The notes under the pieces are model-generated. The model made no database searches and was not told the origin of the DNA. It worked only from the letters and a program-made list of their open reading frames with translations. From positions 1 to 61,011 of the forward strand of contig JAQYLJ010000052.1 of assembly GCA_028720145.1 (NCBI GenBank): a stretch of 61,011 nt of DNA. Reading direction: 5' to 3'. The translations under genes were made by a program, and so were the position numbers. Source of the stretch: Clostridia bacterium (GTDB lineage: Bacteria > Bacillota > Clostridia > Oscillospirales > CAG-272). This document shows, piece by piece, positions 59,725-61,011 of the stretch. The first letter of the stretch is position 1, and every line of letters begins with the position of its first letter.

Positions 59725-60779
59725 TCCAGAATCTCCTCTCCGTTCAGCGCGCGTATGCCGCACTGAATGATGCGTTCCTGTACCTCGCGCGGAAGACCGC
59801 TGCGCATGACGGTGCGGACGAACTCCCCGCGCAGGGAGACATCGTGTTCGAGCTCTTCTTGTCTGAGCGACAGATTGCTCTTGTCCTCGACCGTGACGAA
59901 GAAGAATTGCCCCTCGAGACGCATCGCGATCTGCCCCGCATCCTTGTGCATATCCGCTTCGGCGTACCCGCGGAGGGTGACCCGCACGAGGTCGTTCGCA
60001 GGGATGCCGCGGACGGCGGCAGTCACCGCCTGTTCAATGTCTTTTTGCGAGAACAGACGGCTGATATCGACCGTCACCTGATGGATGGTGCGCTTTGCAA
60101 ACGGGATAAAGACCGAGGACAGTTTTTTCTCCGCGGTCTCAATGAGGACGAACCCCTTTTCGCCCGTCTCGTCGAATCCCCGCCCCTCGGGCGTGCCCGA
60201 ATAGCACCAGACCCCGCGCGTATCGAGTTGTTCTTTCCGATAGGCGTGGTAGTGCCCGAGCGCGAGATAGTCGATGTTGCGGTTCTGATAAAATTTGAGA
60301 TTGATGCCCGCGAGGTCGGTCGTGCTGTCGGTCAGCGCACCGTGGAGCATCACGATATTGACCGTGTCGGGAGAGAGCGGGGGCAGGGCGGCGAACGCGC
60401 CGCAGTCCTCACAGCCGTAAATCACCACATTCCCGTAGCCGTAGGACGAGAACGAACGCGCGGGGAAAGTGTGATAGTTCGCGGGCGGGTCGAGCGGACG
60501 GTAACTCCCGCCGTGATTGCCCGTGAGGACGAGGAAATCGATCTGCGGATGCGCGGCGATGACCCCGAGGACATAGGACTCTGCATCGGGCGCGGGATGC
60601 GGCGTGTCGAAGAGGTCGCCCGCGATGAGGATGACGGGGACCCCGTTCTCTTGCGCATAGGTCACCATGCGATCGAACGACAGGAGCAGTTCTTTTCTGC
60701 GCGTCGCCGCGAGGGTGGGGTCGAGATTCGCTTCCAGGACCGAGTCCAAGTGCAAGTCGGCTGTATGAATGAGTTTCAA
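59721..60779 (-). CDS. SbcD/YhaO-like metallophosphoesterase (DNA nuclease)
   Basis: A 352-residue calcineurin-like phosphoesterase of the Mre11/SbcD/YhaO type. Metal ligands appear in order: HTADLHLD (5-12), AGDLFDTPH (about 52-60), LTGNHGG (about 84-90), MLHGALTD, GHYHAY. It would cut DNA together with the SbcC-like ATPase. It starts at TTG (60779), which has AAAGGAGG 6 bases upstream and gives the family N-terminus; no ATG fits better. It is first in the two-gene operon. Confidence 0.88.
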   Translation of the reverse strand: MKLIHTADLHLDSVLEANLDPTLAATRRKELLLSFDRMVTYAQENGVPVILIAGDLFDTPHPAPDAESYVLGVIAAHPQIDFLVLTGNHGGSYRPLDPPANYHTFPARSFSSYGYGNVVIYGCEDCGAFAALPPLSPDTVNIVMLHGALTDSTTDLAGINLKFYQNRNIDYLALGHYHAYRKEQLDTRGVWCYSGTPEGRGFDETGEKGFVLIETAEKKLSSVFIPFAKRTIHQVTVDISRLFSQKDIEQAVTAAVRGIPANDLVRVTLRGYAEADMHKDAGQIAMRLEGQFFFVTVEDKSNLSLRQEELEHDVSLRGEFVRTVMRSGLPREVQERIIQCGIRALNGEEILE

Positions 60780-60829
60780 GGAGAACCTCCTTTGAAAATA
60801 TGGAAAAATGAAAGAAAACTGTTGAAAAT

Positions 60830-60858
60830 ATTATACCGTCCGTGTCGGTTTCTGTCAA
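60830..60858 (-). promoter_or_regulatory. Promoter of the sbcD/sbcC-like operon
   Basis: Perfect minus-strand TTGACA (60853-60858) and TATAAT (60830-60835), 17-base spacer. 60860-61011 holds no gene that I can see. Confidence 0.92.
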
Positions 60859-61011
60859 GCGAGAACCCCGCCGCACATGTCCTTTTTTCGCCTCATAAAG
60901 TGTGTAACACCCCTGTGGACGGCGTGTATGCCCGCAAGATGCATGCCGTAGAAAAATCAAGAGTGAATTTGCCGTTTTGCACAAATCGGTATTGTGAAAC
61001 TGCCTAAACGC

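Overview
The window looks like chromosome from a strictly anaerobic, endospore-lineage Firmicute (class Clostridia, probably a gut or rumen member of the Oscillospiraceae/Christensenellales kind). The grounds are a high-GC base composition with strong Shine-Dalgarno sites, many promoters of the form TTGACA-N17-TATAAT, four T-box leaders, a SpoVB-type flippase, a Noc/ParB protein, ferredoxin-dependent 2-oxoacid oxidoreductase genes, and a NifU-like/GGGtGRT gene pair. There is no sign of a phage, plasmid, IS element or CRISPR array. One AT-rich gene (NERD protein, 46004-46747) looks foreign.

Layout. 1-440 is a non-coding repeat mosaic. 441-6102 holds noc (minus), a SpoVB-like flippase, two tandem CNNM/CorC-type membrane proteins and a SLOG protein. 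6294-10772 holds a YbjN-like protein (minus), asparagine synthetase, a short-chain dehydrogenase and a YhcC-like radical SAM protein. 10877-13440 is a minus-strand methionine operon, metY-metA, behind a Met T-box. 13669-14435 holds a TrpR-like repressor (YerC family) and two unidentified structured transcripts. 14497-29067 is the most interesting part, described below. 29209-37440 is a plant-glycoside cassette: AraC regulator, GH3, GPH symporter and GH78 rhamnosidase. 37516-44700 holds alanine racemase, an HD protein, an EamA transporter, a quinone oxidoreductase-like protein, a WYL regulator and an exonuclease-like protein with Ada-like Cys motifs. 44951-47552 holds an AraC regulator, the NERD protein, a hairpin cluster and tRNA-Tyr. 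47921-54273 holds an XRE regulator, a histidine phosphatase, a ClpP-like TepA with a 31-codon companion, a PduL/NifU-like/GGGtGRT operon, an ECF S component and a small membrane protein. 54479-60779 holds a minus-strand lexA / small gene / dinB SOS unit, a Nudix protein with a structured leader, and an sbcD/sbcC-like pair.

Main finding. Between 14.5 and 29.1 kb, three separate T-box leaders each precede an acyl-CoA synthetase gene. Folding each Stem I by hand puts the specifier codon in the same structural position: CUC (Leu), AUC (Ile) and GUA (Val). The same procedure on the methionine operon gives AUG, which acts as an internal control. The Val T-box operon continues into a branched-chain aminotransferase (ilvE) and a four-subunit 2-oxoacid:ferredoxin oxidoreductase (vorDBAC). 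T-boxes switch genes on when the tRNA is uncharged, so this is best read as biosynthesis: branched short-chain acids (isovalerate, 2-methylbutyrate, isobutyrate) are activated to CoA esters, reductively carboxylated to 2-oxo acids and transaminated to Leu, Ile and Val. The chemistry is known from rumen anaerobes. The codon-specific T-box regulon and the odd fusion proteins (XRE-cupin-ligase twice, TIM-barrel-ligase once, plus a LeuA homologue that has lost its catalytic residues but kept the leucine-binding domain) appear unusual.
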